Shown here: positions 1 to 9,483 of the stretch, in pieces
Layout: each line of letters begins with the position of its first letter
Numbering within the stretch: the first letter of the stretch is position 1
Translations under genes and position numbers: made by a program
The notes under the pieces: model-generated
Databases searched by the model: none
Told to the model about the DNA's origin: nothing
Seen by the model: only the letters and a program-made list of their open reading frames with translations
From: Aliagarivorans marinus DSM 23064
GTDB lineage: Bacteria > Pseudomonadota > Gammaproteobacteria > Enterobacterales > Celerinatantimonadaceae
Assembly (NCBI RefSeq): GCF_000429485.1
Contig: NZ_AUBY01000008.1
Location: forward strand, 248,001 to 312,000
Length of the DNA: 64,000 nt
Direction of reading: 5' to 3'

Positions 1-1683
1 GGCCTGCACCTGCGCGCCCCCGATATGCCACCTTTGGATGTGGAGTATCACCACTTCAGCGCCCGCTATAACCAGGTTCAGGTGTGGTCATCTACCATCG
101 ATGCGCAGCACTGTAGCAGCGACTATGACGAGTGGTTTAGCGACTATTTGGGCGTGGACTGCCAACTGCTGTTTTTCGGCAAACACAGCGAGCGCAAGGT
201 GAAGCGCCGCGACAGCCAAGTGGCCTTCGCCGATGGCTATCCGCTGCTACTTATCTCTCAGGCATCGCTTGATGATCTTAATCAGCGCGCCAGCGATCAC
301 ATTCTAATGAGCCAGTTTCGCCCCAATATCGTGGTCAAGGGCACCGAGCCCTTTGCGGAGGATAACTGGAAGCGCATTCGTGTCGGTGAGGTGGAGTTTG
401 AGATTACCAAGCCCTGCTCACGCTGCGTGTTCACCACCCTCGACCCCGAGACTGGCCAATACAACGAGCTGAACGAACCGCTACGCACTCTGGCCAACTA
501 TCGCAAAGGCGCCGATGGCGAGCTCTACTTCGGCCAGAATATGGTTGCCCTGAACAAAGGCAAGATCAGCCTGTATGACCCTATCGAGGTGCTAGAGACC
601 CAACAGGGCGAAGCCTACCCCGACCATGCCCCGAAACGCCCCGGCGCCCAGCCGCCCAGCAGCGGGATGTGGCAAAGCGGCCAGCAAACCCTCGAGTGTG
701 TGGCGGTAGAGCCGGTCACCCACGATGTATCGCGTATCTTGCTGGCGCTGCCCGATGGCTTGCGCTGTCATTACCTGGCCGGGCAATACCTGCCGATAGA
801 GGTGGAGATCGACGGTCACCCGGTGCATCGCAACTATACGCTGTCATCCAGCCCCAGCCGCCAAGGGCTGTTGGAACTCACCATCAAGCGGGTTGAGGGC
901 GGCAAGGTGTCTAATTGGCTACTAGATAATATGAAAGCGGGCATGCACCTTAAGACGCTACCGCCGGCAGGTGATTTCTACCTCGAGTGTGCCAGCCAGC
1001 CACAACTGCTATTGCTCAGCGCCGGTAGCGGCATCACCCCGATGTTGTCGATGCTGCGCAATATCGTTGACCAGCGCCTACCCTACCAGGTGATCTTCTT
1101 GCACTCCGCCCACAGCGAGCAAGATCTGATTAATCGCGCCGAACTCGACTATCTGAACACCTTCGATAATATCGATGTTCGCTACACTCTAAGCCGTGAA
1201 GCGCCCAGCGACTGGCAGGGCTATACCGGCCGCCTCAATCGCGGCATGTTGCTGGATGTGGCCGAGCTTGAGCAGCACAGCGTATTTGTTTGTGGGCCGC
1301 AGGCCTTTATGCAAAGCGCCAAGGAACAGCTTCTGGCACTCGGACTGCACGAGAGTGATTACTTTGAGGAGAGCTTTGGCCATCGCGATGAACAAGCCGC
1401 CAGCGATACCCCGGCCACCGCGCACAACATCCTGTTCGATTCCTGGGACAGCTATGTGCATGGCAACGACCAGCAAACCTTGCTCGAGCAAGCAGAAGAT
1501 GCCGGTATCAACCTGCCCTACTCCTGCCGCGGCGGTTTCTGCGGCGCTTGCCGGGTCAAGCTCGAGTCCGGTGAGGTGAAAGTGATCGAAGACAGCGGAT
1601 TGAGCGAACAAGATAAACAAGACGGCTTTGTGTTAGCGTGCAGTTGTAAACCGCGCTCTGACTTGGTGATTACCCAAGGCTAA
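1..1683 (+). CDS. YcbX-like MOSC protein fused to ferredoxin reductase and 2Fe-2S ferredoxin (5' truncated)
   Basis: The frame is open from base 1, so the N-terminus lies outside the window. The first visible residues (GLHLRAPD) match the middle of the MOSC N-terminal barrel of E. coli YcbX, suggesting roughly 70 residues are missing. Order of domains: MOSC N-terminal barrel, MOSC domain with its conserved cysteine (KPCSRCVFTTLDP), FAD-binding ferredoxin-reductase domain (HRNYTLSSSP), NAD-binding domain (GSGITPMLSML, CGPQAF), and a plant-type ferredoxin with cysteines in SCRGGFCGACR and LACSC. YcbX family proteins act in molybdenum-cofactor-dependent reduction of N-hydroxylated bases. Here the reductase that would normally be a separate partner is built in. 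The family call is firm; the substrate is inferred. Confidence 0.9.
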   Translation, partial: GLHLRAPDMPPLDVEYHHFSARYNQVQVWSSTIDAQHCSSDYDEWFSDYLGVDCQLLFFGKHSERKVKRRDSQVAFADGYPLLLISQASLDDLNQRASDHILMSQFRPNIVVKGTEPFAEDNWKRIRVGEVEFEITKPCSRCVFTTLDPETGQYNELNEPLRTLANYRKGADGELYFGQNMVALNKGKISLYDPIEVLETQQGEAYPDHAPKRPGAQPPSSGMWQSGQQTLECVAVEPVTHDVSRILLALPDGLRCHYLAGQYLPIEVEIDGHPVHRNYTLSSSPSRQGLLELTIKRVEGGKVSNWLLDNMKAGMHLKTLPPAGDFYLECASQPQLLLLSAGSGITPMLSMLRNIVDQRLPYQVIFLHSAHSEQDLINRAELDYLNTFDNIDVRYTLSREAPSDWQGYTGRLNRGMLLDVAELEQHSVFVCGPQAFMQSAKEQLLALGLHESDYFEESFGHRDEQAASDTPATAHNILFDSWDSYVHGNDQQTLLEQAEDAGINLPYSCRGGFCGACRVKLESGEVKVIEDSGLSEQDKQDGFVLACSCKPRSDLVITQG

Positions 1684-1742
1684 ATCAACACAACGAACTA
1701 CCCAAACAACCAAGACCTAACGACTTAAATTAGGAAGAAACA

Positions 1743-2198
1743 ATGAAATTTTTACACACCATGGTACGCGTTAAAGACGTTGATGCGTCGCTGCATTTCT
1801 ACTGCGACCTGCTGGGCTTTAAACTGGTGACCCGCGATGATTACGAAAGTGGTCGCTTCAGCCTGATCTTCCTGGCAGCCCCGGAAGATTACGAGCGCGC
1901 CAAAGTTGAAAAAGCGCCCTGCCTTGAGCTGACCTACAACTGGCCCGATGAAAACGGCGAAAGCGAGACCTACACCGGTGGTCGCAACTTCGGCCATATC
2001 GCCATTCAGGTCGAAGACATCTATGCCGCCTGCCAACACCTGCAGGATAATGGTGTCGTGATCAACCGCCCACCACGCGATGGCTACATGGCCTTTGTAC
2101 GCTCTCCCGATGGTGTCTCAGTGGAGTTACTGCAAAAAGGTGACAAGCTGGCACCACAAGAACCGTGGGCCAGCATGCAAAACACCGGCGAGTGGTAA
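1743..2198 (+). CDS. gloA: Lactoylglutathione lyase (glyoxalase I)
   Basis: Converts the hemithioacetal of methylglyoxal and glutathione to S-lactoylglutathione in the cytoplasm. The 151-residue protein has the two beta-alpha-beta-beta-beta modules of the family. The four metal ligands fit H5, E62, H85 (in GGRNFGHIA) and E128 (in DGVSVELL). The start ATG has an AGGA-type ribosome site eight to nine bases upstream. It follows the YcbX-like gene by 59 bp on the same strand and is closed by a strong terminator, so it may be cotranscribed with that gene. The ligand set is the Ni/Co type common in proteobacteria, by family knowledge rather than anything measured. Confidence 0.95.
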   Translation: MKFLHTMVRVKDVDASLHFYCDLLGFKLVTRDDYESGRFSLIFLAAPEDYERAKVEKAPCLELTYNWPDENGESETYTGGRNFGHIAIQVEDIYAACQHLQDNGVVINRPPRDGYMAFVRSPDGVSVELLQKGDKLAPQEPWASMQNTGEW

Positions 2199-2217
2199 GT
2201 CGCCATCATTGGTAGAA

Positions 2218-2242
2218 AAAGAGCGGGGCTTCCCGCTCTTTT
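2218..2242 (+). terminator. Rho-independent terminator after gloA
   Basis: A perfect 10-bp stem (2218-2227 with 2232-2241) closes a GCTT loop and runs into T residues. It ends the upstream ycbX-like/gloA unit. The stem begins with AAA and ends with TTT, so it could also work in the other direction, although no minus-strand gene reads into it. Confidence 0.85.
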
Positions 2243-2436
2243 CGGTTAGCCCTCTTTCTCATTTACCCTCCGCTAGCTTTCTTCCTCTTATCTGCTCTCC
2301 CACGACCTTGACTCACACGCCACACCTTTAGTGACTCAATGCACAATTACCGATAATTAACTTGTTAGCCATTATCCCTAAATGGTTAAAATATCAGCGC
2401 TTTATACAAAAACTATTAAATGGGAAAGGAAGCGTT

Positions 2437-4071
2437 ATGAATACAAGCAAACAAGGAATTGCGGGGTTGCTTTTGGCAACTCTGGTTGGCTGCGGCGGTA
2501 GCAGCAGCGGGGGAGAAGAACCGCCCTTCGTGGAAGGTGAAGCCGAAAACCTGGTCGATATGAGCGCGGTAGCCGTTGATGACCAACCCGGTATGCCCGC
2601 CAACTGGTACCAAGGTGCCACCTTTATGGAGATCTACGTTCGCGGCTACAAGGACAGCAGCGGGGATGGGATCGGCGATATCAACGGCCTGATTGAGCAA
2701 CTCGACTACCTACAAGATCTCGGCATCGGCGGGATCTGGTTGTTGCCAATCAATCAGAGTTCCGACAATGACCATGGCTACGAGGTCACCGACTATCGGG
2801 CGATCGAACGCGACTTCGGCAGCCGCGAGGATTTCGATCGCTTAATCAGCGAAGCCCACCAGCGCGGTATCGGGATTATCATCGATTACGTGCTCAACCA
2901 TAGTTCGGGACAGCATCCGGTGTTTATCGACTCCGATAACAACGCCGGGAACAAACGAGACTGGTATGTGTGGCGCAACACCCAGCCCACCAACTGGGGC
3001 GGCCCATGGTATTCGCCCAACCCTTGGCATCCGGGGCAAAGCGGTTACTACTACGGCTGGTTCCAATCAAACATGCCGGAATTTAACTTCCGTAATTCTC
3101 AGGTGGTCGATTTTCATCACAACAACCTCCGTTACTGGCTGAATGCCGGTGTCGATGGCTTCCGCTTCGACGCCACCAGCCACTTGGTGGAGAACGGCCC
3201 CGGCGATGGGCAATTCGGACAACCCGAGAACCAAGACGTGATGTTTGCCGTCAAGCAGGTAGTCAGAGAAGACTATCAAAACCGCTATATGCTGTGTGAG
3301 GACTCCTCCGCCTCCATCGCCGCGGCGCAAGATGACGCCTGCGGTTCGGCCTTTGCGTTCTACCTGAATGCCGAGCTGATGGCGGCAGCAAAAAATGGTG
3401 GGCCCTTCTCCCAATCGCTCATCAGCTGGTTACAGTCGCCATCGCTATCTCGAATGGGGCTGTTGCTCTCTAACCACGATGCCTTCGCGGGAGACCGGGT
3501 ATATGAGCAGCTTGACGGCGATATAGAGCGCTACAAACTGGCCAGCGCCAGCTTGTTAACCCTGCCCGGCCAACCATTCATCTACTATGGCGAAGAGATC
3601 GGTATGGGTCACAACAGCCAAGGCGGAGATTGGGGCCTGCGTACCCCTATGAGTTGGACCGCAGAAGGCGGCTTTAGCGAGTCAGAATCGCTGTTCCGCG
3701 AGCCAGCCAGCAACCGGGCTGAGTTTAACGTTGCCGATCAAATCGGCGATCCGGAATCGCTGCACAGCCACTACAAAGCGCTGATCCAACTGCGCAAGCA
3801 AAGCCCTGCTTTGCGCTATGGCGAACTGCAACTACTGTCCCACTCGGGGAACAGCCTTGCGTTCTTGCGGGTTCATGAGCAACAACAGGTACTGGTTGTG
3901 CTCAACTATGGTAGTAGCGCACAGAGCCTGTCGCTTGAACTGGGCCAAGCGAACACTGCGCTGCTAGCCCTGTCGGGCTTTGGTCAAGACGGCTTAAGCA
4001 CCAATGCAAGCGGCATACTGTCCATCAACCAACCGGCCTATGGGGTTGGCATCTACCAACTCGGGGAGTAA
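2437..4071 (+). CDS. GH13 alpha-amylase family lipoprotein
   Basis: A secreted or surface-anchored glycoside hydrolase of family 13, predicted to cleave alpha-glucans such as starch or glycogen. I chose ATG 2437 because it has an AAAGGAAG ribosome site and gives a clean lipoprotein signal ending in LVGC; an earlier in-frame start at 2362 would bury this signal. The (beta/alpha)8 motifs are visible: nucleophile D245 in GFRFDA, acid/base E288 in MLCEDS and third acid D348 in LSNHDA. The C-terminal ~90 residues look like the usual all-beta domain C. With the starch-binding-type lipoprotein at 6165-9149 it suggests alpha-glucan use. Exact specificity (amylase or oligosaccharide hydrolase) cannot be read from sequence. 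Confidence 0.9.
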   Translation: MNTSKQGIAGLLLATLVGCGGSSSGGEEPPFVEGEAENLVDMSAVAVDDQPGMPANWYQGATFMEIYVRGYKDSSGDGIGDINGLIEQLDYLQDLGIGGIWLLPINQSSDNDHGYEVTDYRAIERDFGSREDFDRLISEAHQRGIGIIIDYVLNHSSGQHPVFIDSDNNAGNKRDWYVWRNTQPTNWGGPWYSPNPWHPGQSGYYYGWFQSNMPEFNFRNSQVVDFHHNNLRYWLNAGVDGFRFDATSHLVENGPGDGQFGQPENQDVMFAVKQVVREDYQNRYMLCEDSSASIAAAQDDACGSAFAFYLNAELMAAAKNGGPFSQSLISWLQSPSLSRMGLLLSNHDAFAGDRVYEQLDGDIERYKLASASLLTLPGQPFIYYGEEIGMGHNSQGGDWGLRTPMSWTAEGGFSESESLFREPASNRAEFNVADQIGDPESLHSHYKALIQLRKQSPALRYGELQLLSHSGNSLAFLRVHEQQQVLVVLNYGSSAQSLSLELGQANTALLALSGFGQDGLSTNASGILSINQPAYGVGIYQLGE

Positions 4072-4084
4072 TAAACCGATAACT

Positions 4085-4109
4085 GCCGAGCAAGCGAGCC
4101 TTGCTCGGC
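4085..4109 (+). terminator. Hairpin after the GH13 gene
   Basis: A perfect 10-bp stem (4085-4094 with 4100-4109) with a five-base loop lies 14 bp past the amylase stop codon. The following bases are only moderately T-rich (TAATTTAT), so it may be a weak intrinsic terminator or a 3'-end stabilising hairpin. Confidence 0.55.
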
Positions 4110-4304
4110 TAATTTATAGGCAGGCCTTTATCGCAAGCCAACAAAATATTTAATTTTAGCTAATTAATTCAGATGGTTAAACGATATAAAGGCGGATAAA
4201 ATAGGCCAGGATTGAAAACCGAAGGGAACGCTATACCGCTTCGGGCTAGCTGATTATCGTTGGCAAATTGCTTTGATAACTTCCATATCGTTTAAGGAGA
4301 AAAA

Positions 4305-4652
4305 ATGGAATGGTACCTAACCGTACTTAAGAAGTACGCTGTATTTTCGGGCCGCGCCCGCCGCAAAGAGTACTGGATGTTTGCGCTGTTTAACATTATC
4401 GCCAGCGTTGTTTTAGGAGTGGTTGATGGTGTGCTAGGCACCGCATTTCTCGGCATTATTTATAGCTTAGCGGTGCTAATCCCAAGCATTGCGGTTTCAG
4501 TGCGCCGCTTGCACGACACCGATCGCTCGGGTTGGTGGATACTGATTGGCTTTGTACCGATTGTCGGCATCATTGTGCTGTTGGTGTTCACACTACTAGA
4601 CAGCAAGGAAGACAACCGCTTCGGTCCGAATCCTAAGTTGGCAGAAGCCTAA
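4305..4652 (+). CDS. DUF805 inner-membrane protein
   Basis: A 115-residue membrane protein of the DUF805 family (YhaH-like). The hallmark N-terminus is present: aromatic-rich start, then FSGRARRKEYWMF, followed by about three hydrophobic segments and a conserved RRLHDTDRSGWW turn. The C-terminus is polar (DSKEDNRFGPNP), as is usual in the family. The start has a strong TAAGGAG site. Function is unknown for the family. It stands alone between the amylase and ferritin genes. Confidence 0.9.
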   Translation: MEWYLTVLKKYAVFSGRARRKEYWMFALFNIIASVVLGVVDGVLGTAFLGIIYSLAVLIPSIAVSVRRLHDTDRSGWWILIGFVPIVGIIVLLVFTLLDSKEDNRFGPNPKLAEA

Positions 4653-4842
4653 ATCATTACTTCAGCACGCAGCCTGTCCAAGGTTGTGTGCTCTTCCCAA
4701 ACTCCTCCCATTGTTACCCGCTACATTTACCAAGCTCAGTGCTGCAATTTGTTGATTTAGGTTAATTTTAGGTTGTTAGTGTTTGCTTTTTTGCAACAGC
4801 TCTGGCATCTATCAAGGCAAGCAACTTAATAAGGAAGTAACA

Positions 4843-5355
4843 ATGCTGGCACAAGCCATGGTCGATTGCCTGAACAATCAAATCAACCTCGAGTTCTACT
4901 CCTCCAACCTTTATCTGCAAATGAGCGCCTGGTGTGAAGACAAGGGCTTTGAAGGCGCAGCGCTTTTCCTACGCGGACACGCCGATGAAGAGATGCAGCA
5001 TATGAACAAGCTGTTCAACTATGTCAGCGAGACCGGCGCCCTACCGGTACTGGGCTCTATCGAAGCGCCACCGCATAACTTCGAGTCGATGCAGCAGATG
5101 TTTGAGGAGATCTATAGCCATGAGCAACTGATCACCGAGAAGATCAACCAACTGGCTCATACCGCCTTCACCGCTCAGGATTACTCAACCTTTAACTTCC
5201 TGCAGTGGTATGTGGCTGAGCAGCACGAAGAAGAGAAGCTGTTCAAAGGCATTCTGGATAAGATTGCGCTGGTGGAAAACGACAGTAAGCTCTTATTCTT
5301 CATCGATAAAGACTTGGGCGAACTGGCTCGTAGCGGCGTTAACGCGGTCGCTTAA
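4843..5355 (+). CDS. ftnA: Non-haem ferritin
   Basis: Iron-storage ferritin forming a 24-subunit cytoplasmic shell that oxidises Fe(II) at a di-iron site. The 170-residue four-helix protein matches FtnA in length. Ferroxidase residues are visible: E17 (INLEFYSS), E50 and H53 (ADEEMQH), with further acidic residues in the EQHEEEK helix. ATG 4843 is preferred over the in-frame ATG 4783: it has a TAAGGAAG ribosome site and starts the canonical [11 protein letters not shown] sequence, while the 20 extra residues of the longer form have no homologue I know. A hairpin terminator follows. Confidence 0.94.
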   Translation: MLAQAMVDCLNNQINLEFYSSNLYLQMSAWCEDKGFEGAALFLRGHADEEMQHMNKLFNYVSETGALPVLGSIEAPPHNFESMQQMFEEIYSHEQLITEKINQLAHTAFTAQDYSTFNFLQWYVAEQHEEEKLFKGILDKIALVENDSKLLFFIDKDLGELARSGVNAVA

Positions 5356-5386
5356 CCCCGACTTTTTTCAGCATTTTCTGCCAAAT

Positions 5387-5423
5387 CAGCGAGATGGTTG
5401 AAACTATCTCGCTGGTTATTTTA
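5387..5423 (+). terminator. Terminator after ftnA
   Basis: A perfect 9-bp stem (5387-5395 with 5406-5414) is followed by GTTATTTT. It sits 32 bp past the ferritin stop and most likely ends that single-gene transcript. Confidence 0.75.
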
Positions 5424-5540
5424 CAATCATTGCCTTATCTATGCTGCAAGGTTAAATCCCCTCAGCATATGTGGACTTAGGACAAGTTCGAGCCAGCGAC
5501 TATACTTGTCGCAAGATTTTTTTGATAAGGATATCACTAG

Positions 5541-6059
5541 TTGAGCAGGGACCTGCCCCCACCCCAACGTGGTTTTACGCTGATTGAGCTGGTAGCCGTT
5601 ATCGTGCTAATCGCGATACTCGCCGTTGCAGCCGTCCCCAAGTTTGTCAATCTCTCTCGCGACGCCAAGATCGCTGCGCTTAATGGCGTGGCGGGCACCA
5701 TGCGCTCAACCATTGGCCTGGTGAAAGCCAAGGCGGTCATCGCCGGGTACACGGTGTTTACCAGCAATCCCGGAAACTCGGTACAACCGGTTGTCGATTT
5801 TGGCGGCTTTAGCTCAGAGGTAGATTGGCGCAACCTTTGCCCTGAAAGTAGAGCGGAGTTGGGCGACCAGCTAACCATGATTGACTTTATCACCTTGGGC
5901 GAGTCCGGCGGGTTAACCGGCACTTTCAACAACCGCTACACGCTGGTTGGCTACGACATCCCGGGATTTTCCGTTCCCACCAATCAAGGCTGCTACATCA
6001 TCTACGACTCCTTCGGCGACCCCGACTGCACCGTCACTCTAGTCACCGTCGATTGTTAG
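5541..6059 (+). CDS. Type IV prepilin-like protein, MSHA pilin type
   Basis: A 172-residue protein with a class-III signal: short charged leader, cleavage motif RGFTLIEL with E at +5, then a hydrophobic helix typical of type IV pilins and pseudopilins. The region after the helix (NLSRDAKIAALNGVAGTMRS) resembles MshA-type pilins. The C-terminal part has paired cysteines, likely forming a pilin disulfide loop. The start is TTG with an AAGG site ten bases upstream; no ATG lies close to the leader. It is not in a pilus operon, so it may be an orphan minor pilin using assembly machinery encoded elsewhere. Confidence 0.85.
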   Translation: MSRDLPPPQRGFTLIELVAVIVLIAILAVAAVPKFVNLSRDAKIAALNGVAGTMRSTIGLVKAKAVIAGYTVFTSNPGNSVQPVVDFGGFSSEVDWRNLCPESRAELGDQLTMIDFITLGESGGLTGTFNNRYTLVGYDIPGFSVPTNQGCYIIYDSFGDPDCTVTLVTVDC

Positions 6060-6110
6060 CCTAGCCCTTAGGGAGCCTTCAGCCCGAACCCGCAGAGAGC
6101 TAGGTACGAA

Positions 6111-6148
6111 AAAGGGGCACCAGCCAAACAATGACTGACGCCCCCTTT
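6111..6148 (-). terminator. Terminator of the 994-residue lipoprotein gene
   Basis: Read on the minus strand, a GC-rich stem (6140-6148 with 6111-6118, one bulged base) is followed by a T5 run. It lies just beyond the stop of the minus-strand gene and between it and the converging prepilin gene, so it may serve both. Confidence 0.65.
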
Positions 6149-6164
6149 GCGGAGAGCTTAATGA

Positions 6165-9149
6165 CTAGAGCTTACCGATACGCGCCATTGGCACGGTAAA
6201 GTAATCTACATCGTTCTTCTCTGCCGAGCTGGACTCATCCTTATCGTAGGCTTCCATCGCATTGTCTACCGTCGTTGGGTCGAACGGTACCGACGCAATC
6301 GCCGCCTCACCAAAGGTGGAGATATGCATAACACCGATGCCTTTCGATTCCAGATACTGGCGATCGATACCCAGCGCACTGAATGGGATCTTCATCTCAT
6401 AGAACCAGTCCATATCGGTATCGTGGCCGGCGGCGATGTAATCCATCCAACCTTCGCTATCGCTGAGCTTGTCAGGGGTGTACTCGCCCCACTGCCATTT
6501 CTGCGCCCAGATTTGCTTAGGCAGCGCGCCTTGCACCGCGCCAAACACAATGCCACCCTCGTTAAAGCCAAGTGTATCGTCGTAGTTAAAGAAGCCATCA
6601 CCTGCCATATAGAACAGCGCAGGCTGACCAACACCACACTTGCTCGAGAACATCGCAATGGTGTCGAGGCCCATCGACAAGTCGAAGGTTTTAAAGGTAC
6701 TGATCGCCCAGATGTCATCACCATTGGCTTGGCCGCCCACACTGGCTTTGCTTGGATCGGTGTTAAACACCAGCATCTGTGGAATATCACCATTGGCCGG
6801 ACGCGCTTCGTTGCCGCCGTTGTTCATTGGATCTGCAACATCGTTCAGATAAACAAACTGCCAACCTAAGTACAGGTTGTTATCATCCCAGGCCGCATAC
6901 TGCGCATAGGAGTCATACGATGGATACTCATGCATGCCGCGGAAAGACTTAGCATCCGACAGGCCCACGCTTTGCGCAATCAGCATATCTTCTGACCAAT
7001 CACCAAAACCATCAGAGCGCTCTTGTGAGCAGCTCACGTTCATACCAGAGCTGAATTTGCCTACGCCGCCATTGGGGTTGGTGGCAAACTTATCACCCAG
7101 ACCGGCATCGCCGATGGTGTAGGAGAAGCTTTGACGGCCTTGGTTGCCAGCCGCATCTACTGCCAAGGTTTTGATCACCATGTCCACACCCGAGTCATTC
7201 ACATCGCTTACTACGATGGTGTCGTTGGCGTATACCTTCGAGCTGGTTGAAGGTTCGGAGCCATCGGTGGTGTAGTAAACAACGGGGTTAGGATCGGCGT
7301 TATCGCTTACCGAGAGTTTCACCTCTTGCGCCACTGGGTAGGTACCCGGGCTAGGTGAGGCCGACACCACTGGCGCTTCAGTGTCTGGGCGTTCTTCATT
7401 CAGGCGGTACTCAAACACGTAGACCTGAGAGAGGTTATCAGCGGTGTCGATGGCAATCACTTTAATCGTCGCATCTACGCCATCGCCCTGATCGCTGATA
7501 GCAATAGGACCGGTATAACGCTGCGAGCTGGTGGTGGGTGCTGAGCCATCCAAGGTATAGAAAGCGCTCGCCTGCGGGTCCTTATCGATGATGTTAAGGG
7601 TAACCTGCAACTGAGTCTGCTCGTAGATACCCGCAGCTGGAGACGCTTCTACAACGGGCGCGGTCGTATCAGAACCACCCGGAGCACCACAGGCTTCCAG
7701 AGTTTGCCAGCTGCCGCCTTTGTAACATGGCTTGCTGGCATCGAAGGTCAGATCGCCGGTCTTGTCAGCGTCACTACCCGCGTTGAAGATGATGTTACCG
7801 GAGTCGATAAGTGCATCGAAGTCATACATCTTCCAGCCATCATCGAGCTCTTCCATCTTCACACCCGGCCAGCTCACATCTGCCACGCTAGGCTGCATTA
7901 GCCAGAAGTAGATATGGCTGTGCGAGCCTTGATAGAAGACCTGCGTTGAGGTTGGCTCAACCGGTGGCTGTTTCATTTGGATGTACACACAAGCTTGGTC
8001 ACTACCGCCAGTAGCGCTGTTAACCGTTACACACAGCTGCTCGCTCTGGGTCACGGTTTTGCTGATGCTGGCAGTCGTTTCGCCGCTGCTCCACACAAAG
8101 CTCAAGGCCTGGGTATCGCCAGCGCCAGCAGTGGATGCACTGGCATCAAAGTTAAGTACCGCACCTTTGTCTGCCGAAACCGTGCCGGACGGAGAGATTC
8201 TGGCAACCGGGTTGATCGGGTCAGGGCCACCACCCGAACCATCGTCAACTACCTTGACAGTGATCTCAGCCGAGTCAACGCCGCCGTCGTTGTCGGTCAC
8301 GCTCAGGCTTACTTTGACATTGCCCGCATTGGCCAGTGTATGGCTCATGCTAGAACCGGTATATTGCTTGCCCTCAACACTCCACTGATAAAGCACAATT
8401 GCGCCGTCATTATCGTAGGATTTATTGGCATTAAGCGTAAGAACATCACCCACTTCATAGCCATCTGCAGAGGCACCATCAATAATTGCCACCGGTTTTT
8501 CATTACCTGGCTCGACAACATCTTCCTTTACATCAAAATAAAGGGTTTCGATGGTGGACATATCGACATTATCAGTTACTTGTAAAGTCACTGATTTACG
8601 CCCCGCCGAAGAGAAGCTAAATGAAATGTGCTCACTCGTGTATTCGGTGCCCTCAACATTCCATAGGTAGTCGACAATATAACCATTGGGGGATGTCGAT
8701 TGTGTAGCACTTAAATCGATAAGTTCATCGACTGCTACCTCAAAACCACCGGGGTTGCTAATGCTAATAAGTGGCGGTTGGTATTCCGATGCCGTGACAT
8801 TGATAATGGTGTGCTGCTGGGCGCGCTGGCCTGACTCACCACGTACAGTCAGGGTCGCTTTATAGGCACCTGCGTCGCTAAAACTGTAGTTGGCCTCGCT
8901 GCCGAAGATCGATGGCTTAGTCTCAACGTCCCACTGATAGCTGGCGATTTCATCGCCCTCAGCCGTTGAGCTATCACCGTTGAGAGTCACAATTTCACCC
9001 ACCTTGACCGGGTTTTTACTCACCTCGATCTGCGGGCTGAGTATTATCTCGTCTTTCTTTCCACCGTTCTCATCGCCGCCACTGCCACCACAGGCAGACA
9101 GGACAAATATCAACGATAGAAAAAACGGTATGAACTTAACATTAGTCAC
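6165..9149 (-). CDS. Large multidomain glycan-binding lipoprotein (PKD, CBM26-like, chitobiase-C and C-terminal beta domain)
   Basis: A 994-residue lipoprotein with signal peptide ending LSACGG. The start is GTG, behind an AGGGAT-type site. After a Gly/Asp/Lys-rich linker come about four PKD-like domains (residues ~40-395), a starch-binding CBM26-like module (~398-490; IYFWLMQPSVADVSWPGVKM), two chitobiase/hexosaminidase C-terminal-type domains (~498-680; FYTLDGSAPTTSS and YYTTDGSEPSTSS) and a ~300-residue C-terminal region with DOMON/CBM9-like features (YAAWDDNNLYLGWQF). I see no catalytic motif. The likely role is glycan capture at the surface, possibly with the GH13 lipoprotein nearby. A terminator follows the gene. 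Confidence 0.8.
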   Translation of the reverse strand: MTNVKFIPFFLSLIFVLSACGGSGGDENGGKKDEIILSPQIEVSKNPVKVGEIVTLNGDSSTAEGDEIASYQWDVETKPSIFGSEANYSFSDAGAYKATLTVRGESGQRAQQHTIINVTASEYQPPLISISNPGGFEVAVDELIDLSATQSTSPNGYIVDYLWNVEGTEYTSEHISFSFSSAGRKSVTLQVTDNVDMSTIETLYFDVKEDVVEPGNEKPVAIIDGASADGYEVGDVLTLNANKSYDNDGAIVLYQWSVEGKQYTGSSMSHTLANAGNVKVSLSVTDNDGGVDSAEITVKVVDDGSGGGPDPINPVARISPSGTVSADKGAVLNFDASASTAGAGDTQALSFVWSSGETTASISKTVTQSEQLCVTVNSATGGSDQACVYIQMKQPPVEPTSTQVFYQGSHSHIYFWLMQPSVADVSWPGVKMEELDDGWKMYDFDALIDSGNIIFNAGSDADKTGDLTFDASKPCYKGGSWQTLEACGAPGGSDTTAPVVEASPAAGIYEQTQLQVTLNIIDKDPQASAFYTLDGSAPTTSSQRYTGPIAISDQGDGVDATIKVIAIDTADNLSQVYVFEYRLNEERPDTEAPVVSASPSPGTYPVAQEVKLSVSDNADPNPVVYYTTDGSEPSTSSKVYANDTIVVSDVNDSGVDMVIKTLAVDAAGNQGRQSFSYTIGDAGLGDKFATNPNGGVGKFSSGMNVSCSQERSDGFGDWSEDMLIAQSVGLSDAKSFRGMHEYPSYDSYAQYAAWDDNNLYLGWQFVYLNDVADPMNNGGNEARPANGDIPQMLVFNTDPSKASVGGQANGDDIWAISTFKTFDLSMGLDTIAMFSSKCGVGQPALFYMAGDGFFNYDDTLGFNEGGIVFGAVQGALPKQIWAQKWQWGEYTPDKLSDSEGWMDYIAAGHDTDMDWFYEMKIPFSALGIDRQYLESKGIGVMHISTFGEAAIASVPFDPTTVDNAMEAYDKDESSSAEKNDVDYFTVPMARIGKL

Positions 9150-9483
9150 AATCCCTATCCCTATATTTAAGTAGCTAATTATATTTACCGCTTATGCCAA
9201 ACATAATCAGTGGAATATACAAGTACCCTCAAAGTAACTCAGCAAATACCGGGATTGTTTTTATTGAAATGTAAATGTGATCAATTACAAATAAAAACCT
9301 TTAGCGATTAAAGCATTAAATAAAGGCAATAACCAAACAAGATAACGAACCAGAGGAATTATAAAGAAGGGAAAGGATAGGCATAGATTGTCTAAATACC
9401 AAGGCTTAATCAACACTAATATAGCGTATCGCTAACGCTAATAACTAACGCTATGAGTATTAATGCATCGTTGAATAAACTAC
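9150..9483. other. AT-rich intergenic region upstream of the 994-residue lipoprotein gene
   Basis: 334 bp between two minus-strand genes. It must hold the promoter of the large lipoprotein gene, and the 3' end of the formaldehyde operon. I see a short repeat (CTAACGCT at about 9432 and 9446) and a weak inverted pair (9421-9427 with 9448-9454), but no clear operator, RNA gene or ORF. Confidence 0.5.

Noticed and set aside
9421-9454. Short direct and inverted repeats (ATAGCGT/ACGCTAT, CTAACGCT).
   Set aside because: Imperfect, long loop, no T-run and no dimeric-site symmetry. Likely chance in AT-rich DNA.
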